Below are positions 26,565 through 35,814 of a DNA stretch of 64,000 nucleotides, piece by piece. The stretch covers positions 9,600,001 to 9,664,000 of the forward strand of contig NZ_JAUSYQ010000002.1 of the NCBI RefSeq assembly GCF_030816965.1, written 5' to 3'. Made by a program: the position numbers and the translations under genes. Below the pieces are notes generated by a model, which worked only from the letters and a program-made list of their open reading frames with translations, was not told the DNA's origin and made no database searches. The stretch's first letter is position 1. Every line of letters begins with the position of its first letter. The stretch comes from Streptomyces canus (GTDB taxonomy: Bacteria > Actinomycetota > Actinomycetes > Streptomycetales > Streptomycetaceae).

Positions 26565-27938
26565 TCAGCCCCAAGTCGCCGAGTAGTACCGCTGATACGC
26601 CTTACGGTCCTGTTCCGAGCGGATGTACCGCGTCGCCACCAGCGCGATCAGACTTCCCCCGACGACCAGCAGACCCGGCCCGATGTTCCGGGTGTCCGTG
26701 AGCCGGCTCAGCAGGGGCGTGCCCTGCGCACCCTCCACCGCCGCCGAGGAACCGGGAGAGGCCCCACCGGGAGCGATCGAGCCCTGCGCCTGCGCCGAGG
26801 TGGCCGACGGAGCGGGAGACGCCCCGCCGGCGGCAGCCGGGTTCGACACGATCAACTGCATGCCGAGCTCCGTCAGCGCCTTCGTCACCGGCTGGAAGAA
26901 CGTCGTACCGCCCTGCGTGCAGTCACCGCTGCCGCCCGAGGTGATGCCGAGCGCGATCCCCTCGGAGAACATCGGACCGCCGCTGTCCCCGGGCTCGGCG
27001 CACACGTTCGTCTCGATCAACCCGGTGACCGTGCCCTCCGGGTAGTTCACCGTCGCGTTGACCGCCGTCACCTGACCGTCGCGCAGCCCGCTCGTGCTGC
27101 CGCTGCGGAACACCCGCTGCCCGATGGACGGATCGCCCGCGCCGGTGATCTGCACGCCCTTGCCGTTGCCGATGAACACGACACCGGCTTCGTCGCCCGC
27201 CTTCCCGTTGGCGTACTGCACCAGCGAGAAGTCGTTGCCCGGGAAGCTCTGGGTGACCGTCTTGCCGAGCTGGTTGGTGCCCCCGGTGTCCGCGAACCAG
27301 GTCGAACCGGTGGGACCGCAGTGCCCGGCCGTGAGGATGAAGTCGCTCTGGCCGTTGGTCACGTTGAACCCCGCCGAACAGCGTCCGCCGGTCGACAGGA
27401 TGGGCTGTGCCCCGTTCAGACGGGGAGTGAAGGTGCCCTCGGTGCGCTCCATGCGGACGAAGCCACCGATACCGTCAGCGACCTTGGTCATGGCGGACCA
27501 GTCGGACGCCGAGACCGTGCTGTCCCCCTGCACCACCACCTCATTGGTCCGGTAATCCATGGACCAGGCGGTCCCGGCGACCCGGGGAGCGGAACGCAGC
27601 GTCTTCGTCGCCGATTTGAGCTCGTCCATGCTGTGCCCGACGACCTTCGCCCTGGCCCCCGCCTCGCGCACCTGGGCGGCCGCCTGCTCGTCGGTGACCG
27701 CGACGACCGGCTTGCCGTCGGTGCCGATCCAGGTGCCGGCCGTACGGGAGGAGCCGAGCCGCGACACCAGATCCGCCCCCGTCCGCCCGGCCTCCATGGC
27801 GTAGGTGTGCGGCACGGCGGTGATGGCGGGAGTCTCGCTCGCGACGGCGCGCGTGACCATCGCACCTCCCAGGAGGAGTCCGCCGACTGCCGCCAGCCGT
27901 GTCACTCGCCGGACGACCCGTCGTCGTGCGTGCCTCAT
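26565..27938 (-). CDS. Membrane-anchored S1 serine protease (streptogrisin-like)
   Basis: A 457-residue chymotrypsin-fold protease. An N-terminal signal and a pro-region (residues ~1-150) are followed by the catalytic domain with His in LTAGHC, Asp in GNDFSLV and Ser in EPGDSGGP; paired cysteines fit alpha-lytic-protease relatives. After a Pro/Ser/Ala linker comes one membrane helix (GPGLLVVGGSLIALVATRYI) and a short basic tail. It therefore probably stays at the cell surface. ATG 27938 has GGGAGCC ~4 nt upstream. Confidence 0.88.
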   Translation of the reverse strand: MRHARRRVVRRVTRLAAVGGLLLGGAMVTRAVASETPAITAVPHTYAMEAGRTGADLVSRLGSSRTAGTWIGTDGKPVVAVTDEQAAAQVREAGARAKVVGHSMDELKSATKTLRSAPRVAGTAWSMDYRTNEVVVQGDSTVSASDWSAMTKVADGIGGFVRMERTEGTFTPRLNGAQPILSTGGRCSAGFNVTNGQSDFILTAGHCGPTGSTWFADTGGTNQLGKTVTQSFPGNDFSLVQYANGKAGDEAGVVFIGNGKGVQITGAGDPSIGQRVFRSGSTSGLRDGQVTAVNATVNYPEGTVTGLIETNVCAEPGDSGGPMFSEGIALGITSGGSGDCTQGGTTFFQPVTKALTELGMQLIVSNPAAAGGASPAPSATSAQAQGSIAPGGASPGSSAAVEGAQGTPLLSRLTDTRNIGPGLLVVGGSLIALVATRYIRSEQDRKAYQRYYSATWG

Positions 27939-28228
27939 GCATGGCTCCCGAACCCGAAAAAGCGGTGTCTGCACCGCAGGGCCCTCCGGTCGTTGAGCGC
28001 CCACCTTGCATACGTGGCCGGGGCCGGACGCGTTCACGACAGCCGGTGATCCTGTGCCGCAGGATCCACCTGAGGCGTCTCAACCAGCCGCGCGCAGGCC
28101 CGCGTTGGCCACATTCCCGCGCATCCGGGCCCAGCTGGGGGCGGCGATGCTACCGAACTTGAACGGGTGATGTCGGAACCGGCCACCCGACGTGAGTCGC
28201 CTGTCCCAACACCCATCGAGCCGCGGGA

Positions 28229-28498
28229 ACGTGCGAGTACGCCGCTGCACATGACTGGCTCACCATCATTCAACTGCCCTCGTACGCGCCAGACCTGAAC
28301 CCGGTCGAGGGCGTCTGGTCGCTGTTACGGCGGGGGCCGCCGGCCAATACCGCCTTCACCGACGACGAACATCTCGAACACACCCTGCGCCGGGGCCTGC
28401 GCCACATCCAACTCCGCCCGGACCTGATCGACGGCTGCTTCACCGGCACCGGAATCACACTCACCCACCAGCCGACAACAACCCCAAGAGCTCAGTAG
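28229..28498 (+). pseudogene. IS630-family transposase relic (C-terminal part)
   Basis: Without a start codon, the frame reads EYAAAHDWLTIIQLPSYAPDLNPVEGVWSLLRRG, which contains the YAPDLNPVE...W catalytic-Glu region of IS630-type DDE transposases. It then ends normally (RHIQLRPDLIDGCFTG) at a stop at 28498. The N-terminal HTH and first two catalytic Asp residues are missing. The stop overlaps the end of the convergent gene at 28492, so the insertion may have supplied that gene's 3' end. Confidence 0.8.
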
Positions 28499-29226
28499 CC
28501 GTCCTTGTGAACCGCGTCGGTCGAGACGTCAGTCGGAGCGCTGATCAGCTGCTGGAGGTGGTGAATGAAGTGCGGGTCGTCGAGACGGGAATCGGTGACA
28601 CGGTCGCGCACATCGGTGAGGAGCCACTCCACCAGCTCCGCGGTGGCGTGGTACTCGCTGTGGAACCCTAGGCTCAGGTCGGTGATCTCGTACTCGAACA
28701 GCACATCGGCCATCAGGTCCGCCAAGTGCGCGTCGGCGGCCGGGGTCCGGGTGGCGGTCCATATGTCCAGCCAGGGGCGCAGGCTGTCGGTGGCGACGGT
28801 GATGAGGCCGAGGGTGTCCCTGATGGACACCGGGCTGGCGTGGGTGTGCAAGGTGGACTGCCACCATGCGGTCCAGACGTTGCGAAGAGCGTCGGCCAGG
28901 GGCGCGTCCCAGGTGCTCCAGCCCGCCTCGACCAGACGGGTGGCGATCAGCGCCTCGGAGACGTGGAACTGACCGGCGACAAGGGGGCGGATGATGCGCG
29001 GGACGAGACGGCGGTAGAGACGCGGGAAGTCGTCCCAGTGGCTGGGCACCTCTCCGGCGGCCGCGGACACCATGTCGTCGGATATGAGGTGCAGTGGCCT
29101 GGAGAGTTCGGCGAGTCCCTCCTCGCCGTAGCAGTACGTGCAACCCCCGACGGGGAACGGCTCTTCAGAGGCGAAGGCGCGGTCCAGTGCATCGAGGGCT
29201 GTCATGAGCTGCTGATGGTGTGACAT
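28492..29226 (-). CDS. Hypothetical helical protein
   Basis: A 244-residue protein I do not recognise. It is acidic and predicted mostly helical, with a CTYCYGEEGLAEL segment (two Cys near residue 30) and a Trp-rich middle (GWSTWDAPLADALRNVWTAWWQSTL). There is no signal peptide or membrane segment. Its last residues overlap the IS630 relic on the other strand. Confidence 0.6.
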   Translation of the reverse strand: MSHHQQLMTALDALDRAFASEEPFPVGGCTYCYGEEGLAELSRPLHLISDDMVSAAAGEVPSHWDDFPRLYRRLVPRIIRPLVAGQFHVSEALIATRLVEAGWSTWDAPLADALRNVWTAWWQSTLHTHASPVSIRDTLGLITVATDSLRPWLDIWTATRTPAADAHLADLMADVLFEYEITDLSLGFHSEYHATAELVEWLLTDVRDRVTDSRLDDPHFIHHLQQLISAPTDVSTDAVHKDGY

Positions 29227-29340
29227 GGCGACCCGCCGGGGGACTCCGTCCGGGTGACCGGCGAAGATTGCAGGCTATCAGGCTGTGCCGGAGCAGATGC
29301 TGCGGCTGACCCGTCACTACTCGACTACGAATCGAAATTC

Positions 29341-29370
29341 TCAGTAGGAATCAGTAGGAATCAGTAGGGA
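29341..29370. repeat. Three tandem 10-bp repeats
   Basis: TCAGTAGGAA repeated three times (last unit TCAGTAGGGA) just after the stop of the decayed reading frame on the minus strand. The segment is unusually AT-rich for the region. Confidence 0.8.
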
Positions 29371-29835
29371 AATCTATTGGGCGAAGTGCTCTCACGACCG
29401 GGGTGGTGGAAGCTTGCCTCGAACGCCGCCTGCGGGGGCGGGTAGCGCACGCCCTCCGCAGCCTCGGAGACCACGAGCTCGCTCTGCCTGTCGCCGAAGT
29501 GCGGGTCCATGTTGTTCAGAATGACCGCTGAGACGCGCTCACCAGCGAACAGGCCTCCGTACGGCTGAACAGCAAGGACGTGGGCATGCCCGTGGACCGG
29601 CCGTACTCCTCGGCAGGGGAGCGGATCTGATGCCGCAACTCACGGAAGCATTCCGCGGCGACGTCCGTCGGCAGCCGTACGCTCCCGTGCGGGAACACGT
29701 CCGTGTTAGCGGCCAGGAGGTGCTCGCCGTCCGAGCCGGAGTCGCCGCACGCGATCTCTTCGTCGCCACGGCTGCAGATCACGCCCGGGCCCCCGTCTCG
29801 TGCTCCACGACCAGCATCACGTACCGCGTCTGCAC
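29363..29835 (-). pseudogene. Decayed small protein gene, possibly Imm1-like immunity protein
   Basis: Three frames join end to end. From the GTG at 29835: QTRYVMLVVEHETGAR. Next frame: GVICSRGDEEIACGDSGSDGEHLLAANTDVFPHGSVRLPTDVAAECFRELRHQIRSPAEEYGRSTGMPT. Last frame: YGGLFAGERVSAVILNNMDPHFGDRQSELVVSEAAEGVRYPP...PGRESTSPNRFPY then a stop near 29363. The middle part vaguely resembles Imm1-type immunity proteins, which is only a suggestion. Two frameshifts make it non-functional. Confidence 0.5.
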
Positions 29836-29865
29836 AGGTCGAACGCGTTTGCCTAGACTTCCGTC

Positions 29866-30246
29866 ATGGACGACACGCAGCTGGAGCGGCTCGGCGCGGG
29901 CAAGTACCTGCTGCTCACCAGCTTTCGCAAGAACGGCACTCCGGTCGCCACGCCCGTGTGGGTGGTCCGCGACGGGGACGCGCTCGGCGTGTGGTCGGCG
30001 GCCGACGCCTGGAAGGTGAAACGGATCCGGGCCCGCGCGGACGTCCTCGTCGGCCCCTGCGACATGCGCGGCAACCCGACCGGCGACCAGATCCCGGCCA
30101 CGGCGGAGATCTGCGACGCGGCGACCACCGCCCGCTACCGGCAGCTCCTGGCCCGGAAGTACGGCATCGTCGGCCGGCTCTCGCTCCTCGGCAGCAGGCT
30201 GCGCCGCGGAGTGGACGGGACGGTCGGAATCCGCGTGACCTTGTGA
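29866..30246 (+). CDS. PPOX-class F420/FMN-dependent reductase-like protein
   Basis: A 126-residue split-barrel protein: AGKYLLLTSFRKNGTPVATPVWVVRDGDALGVWSAADAWKVKRIRARADVLVGPCDMRGNPTG is typical of the PPOX-type F420-dependent family. It probably binds a deazaflavin or flavin and reduces a small metabolite. It ends just before the hairpin at 30251. Confidence 0.82.
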   Translation: MDDTQLERLGAGKYLLLTSFRKNGTPVATPVWVVRDGDALGVWSAADAWKVKRIRARADVLVGPCDMRGNPTGDQIPATAEICDAATTARYRQLLARKYGIVGRLSLLGSRLRRGVDGTVGIRVTL

Positions 30247-30250
30247 CGAA

Positions 30251-30275
30251 CGGGGCCCGGTCGGACCGGGCCCCG
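30251..30275. terminator. Bidirectional hairpin
   Basis: CGGGGCCCGGTC and its complement flank a single central base, 4 bp after the PPOX stop and 38 bp from the opposing esterase stop. Confidence 0.7.
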
Positions 30276-30313
30276 CACACAGGGTCATTACGAACTGTCG
30301 TACGGCCCGGTGC

Positions 30314-33082
30314 TCACGGCCGTTCGAGCACCGTTCCGGTCAGCACCGGCTTGTCGGGCAGCGGATCGGCGTTGTTGTCGGTCAGCGCGAGGCGCATCGA
30401 CTCGGTCGGTTCGGCCACCTGGTCCTGGACGGTCGGCACGATGAAGTCCGCGCTGGTGCTCCCCGGGGGGATGTTCAGCCACACCCACAGGTTCGCGTCG
30501 GACAGCGGCCGCTCCGGGTCGGGCACGTCACCGGACCAGTCCCGGAGCCACTGCGGGTCCACGTCCTTGGTGGACAGCTCGGTGCCCTCGGTGACCGGAA
30601 GCACCCGGATCGGCTGCCAGATGTCCACGGTCGCGGGCGCGTCCACGGACATCCGCCAGGTCAGCGTCTCTCCCTCGGGCACCCGGTCCGCGACCGGCGT
30701 CAGGGTGATCACCGGCTCAGGGTCGTCGTTCTCGGCGGTGACCCCGCCCCGGTGCTTGCCGACGACGGCGTGGTGGACGGCCTTGACGGCGATGTCGTGC
30801 TCCACGTCGTAGCCGTAGTCCGTGTCGCCCTTCACCTCGACCGGTACGTCGATCGCGTGACTGCCGGGCCGTACGGTCACGAGCCTGTTCTCGGCCCGGC
30901 CGCTGTCCGGGTCGAGGACGTACACGCGGACCTGGCCGCTGCCGTGCCCGGAGATCTCGACCGGGATCCGGTAGGTGCGGGTGCCCGAGTCGCCCTCCTT
31001 GACGATCACGCGGCCCACGTCGACGCGCGGCAGTGCCGCCGCCCTGACCGCCGGAGTGCCGGGCGCCCAGCCCCAGGCATCCATCAGCCAGGCCCGCCCG
31101 GAGGCCGAACGGGGCGTCAGCTCAAGGGACTTGACGTGCCGGAGATCGAGCCCGGCCCGGGTCGCCGCCGTCAGCGGGACGCGCAACTCCTGAGCCCAGT
31201 ACGACGCGGTGTTCTCGGAGCCGGGGAGCCCGTCCACCCGGACCGAGCCCAGCGTCACCCGACGCTCGGAGGCGTCGGTGACGGACACGTCGAACGTGGT
31301 GCCGGTCGTGTTCGGCGGCACGAAGACCCGCAGCGCGAGCTTGTGGGAACCGTGCAGAGAGAGCGGCTCGGCCGGAGTGACATGCGCGGCCGTGCCCGGC
31401 GCGGACCACTTCAGGTCCACCGCGCTGCGGCCGGTCTCCTGCTCCGTCTCCCACGACGCGAAGTGCGGTGACGAGCCGGGAGTCTCCGGGTCCAGACACG
31501 CCACGGCAGGGTCCGGATCGATCGCCGAACACACCCGGGCCCCGGTCACCTCGGCCCCGGCGTCCGGCAGGAAGCCACCGCTGCGGCGGCCGCCGACCGC
31601 GTGGGCCAGCACCCGGGCCGGGTCCGCGGACGGGGCCCGCTTGCCGGAACCGTCGAGCAGCGGACGCACCCGGTCGTCCCCGGCGAGGAAGAGCCGGGCC
31701 GCGGCGGCGATGTACGTGGAACCCGCCTGGTGCTGCTGGGCGGCGGTCAGCCGAGTCGCGGCACCCGGCGAGCACACCGGGTCCGGCTGCTCGGGGTCGG
31801 TCCAGAAGTCGTCCGAGGCCGGCGCCTCGGCCTCACCCGGGGTCCACTCGCTGTTGAAGTAGTTGTGGTTGGCGCCGACCATGTAGACCGCACTGTGCAG
31901 CGCGGTGCCCCGGCTGACCCCACGGGTCCCGTCGACGAAGTCCTCGCCCTGGAGGTCCGACACATCGCCGTCGCAGCCCGGCAGGAGCGTCACGTTCGGC
32001 ACGTCGGCGACCGGATTCTGGCCGAAGATCGTCGGTCCGACGAGCACGGTCCCGCGCACCTTCCAGCGCACCGGGCCCTGGTAGCCGTCCTCGGCGGCGG
32101 GCGGCGGGTAGAGGCTGTCCATGGCGGCCCGGTTGACGCCCTCGCCGCCGCGCGAGTGGCCCACGAGCAGGACCCGGGAGAGGTCGGCCTTCGCGGCCTC
32201 GCGCACCACGGTCGGGGCGGTGGAGCGGTGAGCGGTCCAGTCGGCCCAGCGGGCGAGGTGCTGCCGTACCAGCGAGGATCGCGCCTGCGCGCCGGCGTCC
32301 TCGGCCTGCCAGTCCTGGGCGTTGATGCCGTTCGCCGAGATCGACACCGTCACATAGCCCTGCGAGGCCAGCAGTTGCTGGTCGCGCAGATAGCCCTTGT
32401 CGCTCGGGATCGGCTTGTAGCCGTCCGCGCAGGGCCAGTCGCCGGTGATGTCGTCCTCGGTGCCCGGCTTGTAGCAGGTGCCGTGGCGGCCGTGCAGGAA
32501 CAGCGCGAGCGGCCGGCTGCCGGTGGCACCCTTCGGCGCCACCACCTGGGCACGCATCTCGACCGGGGTGGCGAACCCCGGCAGGCGCACGGGGTCGAGG
32601 TCGTACGCACCGGTGACGGTGCGGTACGAGCCGGGTCTGCCCGGATCGACGTCGTTCGCCGGAGCCTGTGCGGGCACCCGTGCACTGCGCGGGCCGGACT
32701 TGTGCGTGTCATCGGCCGCCGCGTCCAACCGGCGTCCCGCAGCTGTCACTTGAAGATCCGTCAGCTGTGTGGGTCGCGTCTCGTCGAGGGCGAGCCGGAA
32801 GGTCCGCCCGTCCCTCGCCGGTTTCGGCACCCCGAGCAGCCGGTCCCCGGTCCGGAACTCGACGCGCGCGTCTCCCATGGGCACGGTCTTCGGCGCACGC
32901 CAGACCAGCTCACGCGCCCCGCTCTCCCCGTCGATCCGCCAGCCGGGCGGAAGTGAGTTGTCATCCGTCGCACTCAACAGCCTTGAGTCAGGCGGCTGTT
33001 CAGCCTGTGCCAGTCCGGGCGAACCCGCCACGGCCGCCAGCACCGCCACGGCGGTCACACATATTCGCCGGGCACGGATCAA
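30314..33082 (-). CDS. Large secreted alpha/beta-hydrolase-like protein
   Basis: A 922-residue protein with a signal peptide (RRICVTAVAVLAAVAGSPGLAQA). The middle contains an esterase-type hydrolase fold: LALFLHGRHGTCYKPG near the oxyanion region, the nucleophile elbow VGHSRGGEG and a likely His in GANHNYFNSEW. Beta-rich C-terminal domains follow, two of them Calx-beta-like (RVDVGRVIVKEGDSGTRTYRIPVEISG and VADRVPEGETLTWRMSV). The substrate is unknown. The TTG at 33082 with AGGAGAGAG upstream is preferred over an upstream GTG at 33145. Confidence 0.75.
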   Translation of the reverse strand: MIRARRICVTAVAVLAAVAGSPGLAQAEQPPDSRLLSATDDNSLPPGWRIDGESGARELVWRAPKTVPMGDARVEFRTGDRLLGVPKPARDGRTFRLALDETRPTQLTDLQVTAAGRRLDAAADDTHKSGPRSARVPAQAPANDVDPGRPGSYRTVTGAYDLDPVRLPGFATPVEMRAQVVAPKGATGSRPLALFLHGRHGTCYKPGTEDDITGDWPCADGYKPIPSDKGYLRDQQLLASQGYVTVSISANGINAQDWQAEDAGAQARSSLVRQHLARWADWTAHRSTAPTVVREAAKADLSRVLLVGHSRGGEGVNRAAMDSLYPPPAAEDGYQGPVRWKVRGTVLVGPTIFGQNPVADVPNVTLLPGCDGDVSDLQGEDFVDGTRGVSRGTALHSAVYMVGANHNYFNSEWTPGEAEAPASDDFWTDPEQPDPVCSPGAATRLTAAQQHQAGSTYIAAAARLFLAGDDRVRPLLDGSGKRAPSADPARVLAHAVGGRRSGGFLPDAGAEVTGARVCSAIDPDPAVACLDPETPGSSPHFASWETEQETGRSAVDLKWSAPGTAAHVTPAEPLSLHGSHKLALRVFVPPNTTGTTFDVSVTDASERRVTLGSVRVDGLPGSENTASYWAQELRVPLTAATRAGLDLRHVKSLELTPRSASGRAWLMDAWGWAPGTPAVRAAALPRVDVGRVIVKEGDSGTRTYRIPVEISGHGSGQVRVYVLDPDSGRAENRLVTVRPGSHAIDVPVEVKGDTDYGYDVEHDIAVKAVHHAVVGKHRGGVTAENDDPEPVITLTPVADRVPEGETLTWRMSVDAPATVDIWQPIRVLPVTEGTELSTKDVDPQWLRDWSGDVPDPERPLSDANLWVWLNIPPGSTSADFIVPTVQDQVAEPTESMRLALTDNNADPLPDKPVLTGTVLERP

Positions 33083-33253
33083 TGGCTCTCTCCTCACATC
33101 CCCGTGCGCAGACGTCCCGTCGGTCCCGGGCGCCTCTCGCGTCACCTAGGACGGGGGAGGGGCGTCTGTGGGTTGTCTGTGAGGAGACAGCGATCGCGGA
33201 CGAGCGATGCGATCGAGCCAGTGCAGCGGTGGGGACTAGCGGATCACCGGACT

Positions 33254-33268
33254 GGGGAAGCGCTTTCC
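33254..33268. promoter_or_regulatory. LacI-type operator over the ribosome-binding site
   Basis: GGGGAAGCGCTTTCC, centred on the AAGCGCTT palindrome, immediately precedes the ATG at 33269. It resembles LacI/GalR operators. GGGGAAG also serves as the Shine-Dalgarno, so a bound repressor could block both transcription and translation. Confidence 0.55.
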
Positions 33269-34621
33269 ATGAGCCGAACTCCCCACCTCCGCGCAGCCGT
33301 CGTCGGCACCGGCCACCGGGCACAGCTGTTCACCCGGGCCCTCGCCGTCCGCCCCGGCCACCGCGTCGCCGCCCTGTGCGATCCCAGCCCGACCCGTATG
33401 GCCTTCCACAACCGGCTGCTCGCCGAGGCCGGCGAACCCGCGGCCGCCCAGTGGCAACCCGAACACTTCGCCGACCTTCTCGCCAAGGAGGGCATCGACG
33501 AGGTCGTCGTCACCACCGTCGACGCCGAGCACGACCGCTACATCGTCCCGGCCCTGAAGGCGGGCTGCCGGGTGGTCACCGAGAAGCCGATGACCGTCGA
33601 CGCGGACCGCTGCGCCCGCATCCTGGACACGGTCAGGTCCACCGGCAACTCCCTCACCGTCGCCTTCAACTACCGCTTCAACCCCGTGCACGAGAAGGTC
33701 CGCGCCCTGATCGCCGACGGCGCGATCGGCGAGATCCTCTCCGTCCACTTCGAATGGCTCCTCGACACCCGGCACGGCGCGGACTACTTCCGCCGCTGGC
33801 ACCGCGAGAAGCACCTGAGCGGCGGCCTCATGGTCCACAAGTCGAGCCATCACTTCGACCTGGTCAACTGGTGGCTCGCCGACGAGCCACAGGACGTCTT
33901 CGGCTACGGGCGGCTCGGCTTCTACGGCCGTGAGGCGGGCGAACGCCACGGCCTGCGCCGCGACTACACCCGGGCCCACGGGGCGGATCCGGCCGCCGAC
34001 GACCCCTTCGCCCTCGACCTCGCCGCCGATGACGCCCTGCGGGCCCTGTACCTGGACGCCGAGCAGGACGACGGATACGTCCGCGACCGCAACGTCTTCG
34101 ACGGGCCCGTCACCATCGAGGACGACATGGCGCTCCTGGTCCGCCACACCCGGGGCGCGACGATGACGTACCACCTCACCGCCTACTCCCCGTGGGAGGG
34201 CTACCGGGTCATGTTCAACGGCAGCGGGGGCCGTCTGGAACTCGAGGTGGAGGAGAGCCGCTGGCAGGCACCCCTGACCGGTGTCACCTCGGCGAGCGGT
34301 GCGGTGCACGGGGACACCGCGGCCGACCACGCGGGCGGCGCGCGTCTGACCCTGCGGCCCCTGTGGCAGCCCCCGGTCGACATTCCGCTCGTCACCGCCC
34401 ACGAGGCGCACGGCGGGGGAGACCCACGCATGCTCGACGCGCTCTTCGGGCCCGTGGATCCCGGTACGGGTCCGGTGCGTGAGGACGCCGGTGCCGCGAC
34501 TCACCCGACGGCCACCGAACGGGACGGCGCCCTGGCGCTGGGGGTGGGGATCGCCGCCAACCGGTGCTTCGAGACGGGGCGGCCCGTGCGGGTGCGGGAC
34601 CTGATCCCGGGGGTGTGGTGA
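33269..34621 (+). CDS. Gfo/Idh/MocA-family dehydrogenase
   Basis: A 450-residue protein. AVVGTGHRAQLFTRAL is the Rossmann loop, CRVVTEKPMTVDADRC holds the conserved EKP Lys, and GGLMVHKSSHHFDLVNWWLAD is the catalytic His/Asp helix. It is longer than typical members because of a C-terminal extension. It probably oxidises or reduces a sugar or sugar acid. A LacI-like palindrome overlaps its start, implying sugar-responsive control. Confidence 0.87.
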   Translation: MSRTPHLRAAVVGTGHRAQLFTRALAVRPGHRVAALCDPSPTRMAFHNRLLAEAGEPAAAQWQPEHFADLLAKEGIDEVVVTTVDAEHDRYIVPALKAGCRVVTEKPMTVDADRCARILDTVRSTGNSLTVAFNYRFNPVHEKVRALIADGAIGEILSVHFEWLLDTRHGADYFRRWHREKHLSGGLMVHKSSHHFDLVNWWLADEPQDVFGYGRLGFYGREAGERHGLRRDYTRAHGADPAADDPFALDLAADDALRALYLDAEQDDGYVRDRNVFDGPVTIEDDMALLVRHTRGATMTYHLTAYSPWEGYRVMFNGSGGRLELEVEESRWQAPLTGVTSASGAVHGDTAADHAGGARLTLRPLWQPPVDIPLVTAHEAHGGGDPRMLDALFGPVDPGTGPVREDAGAATHPTATERDGALALGVGIAANRCFETGRPVRVRDLIPGVW

Positions 34622-34661
34622 GGCCCGAAGCCCCGCTGTTCCGCCCAGGGGTGACGTCCCG

Positions 34662-35075
34662 TCAGCTCCAGGCGCGGTAGGGCTCGTCGAGCAGCTGGAA
34701 GACCGGCTCGCCGCGGACCGGGTCCTTGGCCGTCGACATCCGTACCCGGTCACCGCTGTGGATCGCGGCGGGCGGACCCATGACCCGGCCCCGGACGACG
34801 AAACCCTCGGTCAGCTCGATCAGCGACACATTGCGCGCGACGGGGGTGTTGCGGTGGACCACCGTGGAGTGGCGGACCGTGCCCACGCCCTCGCTGCGCT
34901 CCGTGCGCAGGTCGCCGCCCTGGCAGACCGGACACAGCAGGCGGTGGTACATCGCCGTGCCGCACCAGGTGCAGCGCTGGAAGAGGATCGCGTCCGCGGC
35001 CGGGGCGAGGGGCTCGAGTACGCCCGTCGCGGAACCGGCTGTCTGACGAGCAATGTTTCCTGAGTGGTGGTACAC
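34662..35075 (-). CDS. DUF35 OB-fold protein with zinc ribbon
   Basis: A 137-residue protein: a rubredoxin-like four-Cys zinc ribbon (QRCTWCGTAMYHRLLCPVCQGG) followed by an OB-fold (GTVRHSTVVHRNTPVARNVSLIELTEGFVVRGRVMG), the DUF35 architecture. These proteins usually accompany thiolase-like or acyl-CoA enzymes; no partner is adjacent here. GTG 35075 has GGGAG ~9 nt upstream. Its promoter carries the palindrome also found near the TetR gene at 35815. Confidence 0.85.
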   Translation of the reverse strand: MYHHSGNIARQTAGSATGVLEPLAPAADAILFQRCTWCGTAMYHRLLCPVCQGGDLRTERSEGVGTVRHSTVVHRNTPVARNVSLIELTEGFVVRGRVMGPPAAIHSGDRVRMSTAKDPVRGEPVFQLLDEPYRAWS

Positions 35076-35174
35076 GCTGGTCAACTCCCTGCGCTCGGCC
35101 GGAATCCCACGTGCTCGGGTAACCGTGCACGGACGTGCGCGGCTCCCTGTGCCACCGTGCACGGCCTCAGCGTA

Positions 35175-35189
35175 TGGCACTGAGTGTCA
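35175..35189. promoter_or_regulatory. Palindromic operator, copy 1
   Basis: TGGCACTGAGTGTCA, a near-perfect palindrome about 100 bp upstream of the DUF35 start. Fourteen bases (TATGGCACTGAGTG) are identical to copy 2. Confidence 0.6.
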
Positions 35190-35311
35190 GCCGTAAAGGT
35201 ACTCGGTACCCTCATCTTCCGTTGGAGTGAAGAACTCCAAGATCCGCTGCTCGCCACGCCTCGACCCGTCATGGTTCCTCTGAGGCAATCAGGGTGGAAG
35301 GGAGCAGGGTT

Positions 35312-35764
35312 GTGCATGTCAGGCGTATCGGAACGATCCTGAGTGCGGTCGCGCTCACGGTGCTGGCCGTTCCGGCGAACGCTCACGCCGCGGCGGTCGC
35401 CTGCGGCGGTGGTGTGTCGACCGGCCGGGTGGCCGTCAACGGCTGCATCAGTGCCCAACGCGGAAAGGAAGGCCGCATCTACACGCGGGAGATCACGGCG
35501 TACGTGAAGGCGCGCAACACGGGGTCGAGGGCGGTGAACGTCGCCTACGAGGCGTTCTTCCGTGTCGTCGACGGTGGTCACTGGGTGAAGCTGGGCAGCG
35601 GTCGCACCTATGTCCCGGCAGGTGGGACCGTCGAGCCCACGGAGGTGGGAAGCTCGACCCGGGTGTGCGGGCCCGTGAAGGTCGAGATCCGTGTACACGC
35701 CCGCGCCGACGGGGGCGTCTGGAGCGGGTGGTCCACCGCCGGCACGGCGCAGTGCCAGACCTGA
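35312..35764 (+). CDS. Small secreted protein of unknown function
   Basis: A 150-residue protein with a signal peptide (RIGTILSAVALTVLAVPANAHAA). The mature part is beta-rich with four Cys (VACGGG, NGCIS, RVCGPV, AQCQT), probably forming two disulfides. I do not recognise the family. GTG 35312 is preferred for its GGGAGCAGG upstream. Confidence 0.7.
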   Translation: MHVRRIGTILSAVALTVLAVPANAHAAAVACGGGVSTGRVAVNGCISAQRGKEGRIYTREITAYVKARNTGSRAVNVAYEAFFRVVDGGHWVKLGSGRTYVPAGGTVEPTEVGSSTRVCGPVKVEIRVHARADGGVWSGWSTAGTAQCQT

Positions 35765-35778
35765 GCGGCCGCTGAGCG

Positions 35779-35801
35779 GGCGGCACGGTTCCCGTGCCGC
35801 C
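35779..35801. terminator. Hairpin between convergent genes
   Basis: GGCGGCACGG, loop ttc, CCGTGCCGCC between the stops of the secreted protein and the TetR gene. Confidence 0.7.
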
Positions 35802-35814
35802 TGCCCGGTCCGGC

